21,892 nt of DNA, from positions 1 through 21,892 of the forward strand of contig JAKSQE010000005.1 in NCBI GenBank assembly GCA_024404295.1, given 5' to 3'. The translations under genes and the position numbers were made by a program. Every line of letters begins with the position of its first letter. The first letter of the stretch is position 1. The stretch is from Oscillibacter sp. (GTDB taxonomy: Bacteria > Bacillota > Clostridia > Oscillospirales > Oscillospiraceae). The notes beneath the pieces were generated by a model, which had not been told where the DNA came from, searched no databases, and worked only from the letters and a program-made list of their open reading frames with translations. Below, piece after piece: positions 21,541-21,892 of this stretch.

Positions 21541-21892
21541 TTACTCCACGTTTTGAACTTGCTCACGCATCTTCTCGACTTCAGCTTTCAGCCCCACAAC
21601 AACCTGTGCAATCGCAACATCGTTGCACTTTGAGCCGATGGTATTGGATTCACGGTTGACCTCTTGGATCAGGAAGTCCATCTTACGCCCCATAGGCTCG
21701 TCAGATTGAATCATCGTACGCAACTGCGCCACATGGCTGCGAAAGCGGACTGTCTCCTCATCTACTGCAACCTTATCTGCATAAATTGCAGCTTCGGTCA
21801 AAATGCGTTGCTCATCAATCGTCGTACTCTGCAGCACTTCCTGCATTCGGGCAGTCAACTTAGCACGGTATTCTGCCACCGTCTCGGGAGAA
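21541..21892 (-). CDS. yicC: YicC-family endoribonuclease, C-terminal part (cut by window edge)
   Basis: This is the C-terminal 117 residues of a YicC/YloC protein; the N-terminal part lies beyond the right edge. The visible part includes MGRKMDFLIQEVNRESNTIG, then SKCNDVAIAQVVVGLKAEVE and KMREQVQNVE at the end, which are the conserved family signature. YicC proteins are reported as RNA endonucleases acting on structured or small RNAs. The frame is open to the window edge, so a GTG at 21877-21879 is internal, not the start. It is the first visible gene of the long operon that ends at rsgA; the operon promoter lies outside the window. Confidence 0.94.
   Translation of the reverse strand, partial: SPETVAEYRAKLTARMQEVLQSTTIDEQRILTEAAIYADKVAVDEETVRFRSHVAQLRTMIQSDEPMGRKMDFLIQEVNRESNTIGSKCNDVAIAQVVVGLKAEVEKMREQVQNVE

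Noticed and set aside
1..21892. CRISPR arrays, tRNA or rRNA genes, insertion sequences, phage genes
   Set aside because: No spaced direct repeats, cloverleaf-like segments, transposase frames or phage proteins were seen on either strand.

Overview
The window looks like chromosomal DNA from a spore-forming, low-to-mid GC Firmicute of the class Clostridia. The protein styles (PPi-dependent phosphofructokinase, SipL-type coat protein, YugP-like zinc peptidase inside the fmt operon) suggest an Oscillospiraceae/Ruminococcaceae-like gut anaerobe, but the family assignment is inference. No phage, transposon, CRISPR array, tRNA or rRNA is seen. Coding density is high and the gaps hold promoters and hairpins.

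Layout, left to right. (1) A central-carbon pair: class II fructose-bisphosphate aldolase (minus strand, cut by the window edge) is divergent from PPi-dependent phosphofructokinase (plus strand). A 28-bp near-perfect palindrome lies in the aldolase leader. (2) coaX with a small overlapping zinc-ribbon gene is divergent from ogt, each side having a good SigA-type promoter. (3) spoIVA (minus) is divergent from a three-gene ABC transporter operon (plus). The transporter's binding protein appears circularly permuted: its C-terminal lobe precedes its N-terminal lobe. (4) A sporulation block on the minus strand: a 51-aa membrane protein, a 24-codon spoVM gene, and sipL (SPOCS/DUF3794 plus LysM). (5) A long minus-strand housekeeping operon running yicC, remA, gmk, rpoZ, priA, def, fmt, zinc peptidase, rsmB, rlmN, prpC, prkC, rsgA, with tiny gaps or overlaps and a terminator directly after rsgA.

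How the genes fit together. SpoVM, SpoIVA and SipL are the known basement-layer set of the spore coat: SpoVM marks the forespore membrane, SpoIVA polymerises on it using ATP, and SipL binds SpoIVA through its LysM domain. All three lie within about 6 kb here. The housekeeping operon joins nucleotide supply (gmk), polymerase assembly (rpoZ), replication restart (priA), N-terminal formylation and deformylation (fmt, def), rRNA modification (rsmB, rlmN), Hanks-type signalling (prkC, prpC) and 30S maturation (rsgA). Its order matches the Bacillus subtilis yloC to cpgA region, where spoVM also lies nearby; this supports the short spoVM call.

Most unusual: the permuted substrate-binding protein, which also lacks the arginine that amino-acid binding proteins normally use to hold the ligand carboxylate. 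Next are the easily missed spoVM gene with the unknown membrane protein just upstream, and the palindrome upstream of the aldolase gene.
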